Source of the DNA: DASYAN01 sp034431765 | GTDB taxonomy: Bacteria; Chloroflexota; Ktedonobacteria; Ktedonobacterales; Ktedonobacteraceae | DNA length: 62,705 nucleotides | Direction: 5' to 3' | NCBI GenBank assembly: GCA_034431765.1 | Contig: DAOUDD010000199.1 | Span: 1 to 62,705, forward strand | Shown here: positions 62,652 to 62,705 of the stretch, one piece after another | Position numbering within the stretch: the stretch's first letter is position 1 | Layout of the letters: every line of letters begins with the position of its first letter | The notes under the pieces: generated by a model | Told to the model about the DNA's origin: nothing | Seen by the model: the letters and a program-made list of their open reading frames with translations, nothing else | Database searches by the model: none | Made by a program: the position numbers and the translations under genes

Positions 62652-62705
62652 TGGATGGCGAGTTTGATCCTGGCTCAGGATAAACGCTGGCGGCGTGCCT
62701 AACAC
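62652..62705 (+). rRNA. rrs: 16S ribosomal RNA, 5' end (runs off the window)
   Basis: GAGTTTGATCCTGGCTCAGG followed by ATAAACGCTGGCGGCGTGCC matches the universal 5' end of bacterial 16S. The exact mature 5' base is estimated by alignment to the E. coli numbering. Only about 54 bases are present. Confidence 0.97.

Noticed and set aside
1..62705. CRISPR arrays, tRNA genes, tmRNA, IS transposases
   Set aside because: Read through for regular repeat-spacer patterns, cloverleaf signatures and transposase motifs; none could be supported. A covariance-model scan would be decisive.

Overview
The window looks like the chromosome of a member of the Chloroflexota, most likely class Ktedonobacteria (mycelial, spore-forming, roughly 50% GC). 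This is inferred from the 16S rRNA 5' end at the right edge (a GATAAACGCTGGCGGCG-type start), from sporulation-associated genes, and from the style of the proteins; it was not verified by any search. Gene density is high, most starts have AGGAG-like ribosome binding sites, and many units end in strong, often bidirectional hairpins. Nothing indicates phage, a CRISPR array or a transposase.

Layout. 0.4-7.5 kb: uvrA, a converging and overlapping WecA/TagO-type sugar-phosphate transferase, prmC, then a decayed patch where a truncated DUF488 gene runs into a histidine-kinase remnant with two in-frame stops, followed by an intact DUF488 gene. 7.6-15.2 kb (minus strand): the conserved stress/sporulation trio prkA-yhbH-spoVR. 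BOTH prkA and spoVR are interrupted in frame by large homing-endonuclease inteins (453 and 409 aa), and the SpoVR intein also carries a LacI-type helix-turn-helix. This is the most striking feature of the window. 15.9-20.2 kb: an orphan NarL-type sensor kinase and a protein with a pseudo-receiver domain and a long disordered linker. 20.3-25.5 kb (minus): a compact FHA protein - FAD oxidoreductase - murA operon (MurA has the catalytic Cys replaced by Asp, the fosfomycin-insensitive form) and a lipoprotein. 26-30.7 kb (plus): dnaA without dnaN, a stress-type membrane protein, clpS, a UspA-like protein and a GAF protein. 30.8-37.6 kb (plus): a Dna2-type Fe-S nuclease-helicase, ribokinase, and a secreted GH30 glycosidase with three ricin-type repeats behind a good promoter and operator-like palindrome.

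38-49.8 kb: cobyrinate diamide synthase with a CYP51-like P450, a GT39-type membrane protein, a MidA-like methyltransferase with DUF427, a hydrolase fused to a membrane domain, holA, and a TPR protein. 50-57.4 kb: groESL preceded by a Cys-rich mini-protein, facing a biotin carrier protein across a phased TGTTAGAA repeat array; the large subunit of a methylmalonyl-CoA-mutase-type enzyme; murI; a PAP2-like protein. 57.5-59.1 kb: a decayed two-gene ABC exporter. 59.6-62.7 kb: UbiA prenyltransferase, an ECF sigma/anti-sigma pair, a small membrane protein, and a consensus rRNA promoter leading into 16S rRNA.

Functional threads: DNA repair and recombination (UvrA, Dna2-like, HolA, DnaA); protein quality control and stress (GroESL, ClpS, Usp, PrkA/YhbH/SpoVR); cell-wall precursor supply (MurA, MurI, WecA-like); and a propionate/methylmalonyl-CoA and B12 thread (biotin carrier, mutase, CbiA). 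A dispersed repeat family occurs at about 0.2, 44.7 and 60.5 kb, and a second hairpin-type element (GAGCGAGGCAAGCACGCTCC-like) at about 11.7, 27.8 and 34.1 kb.
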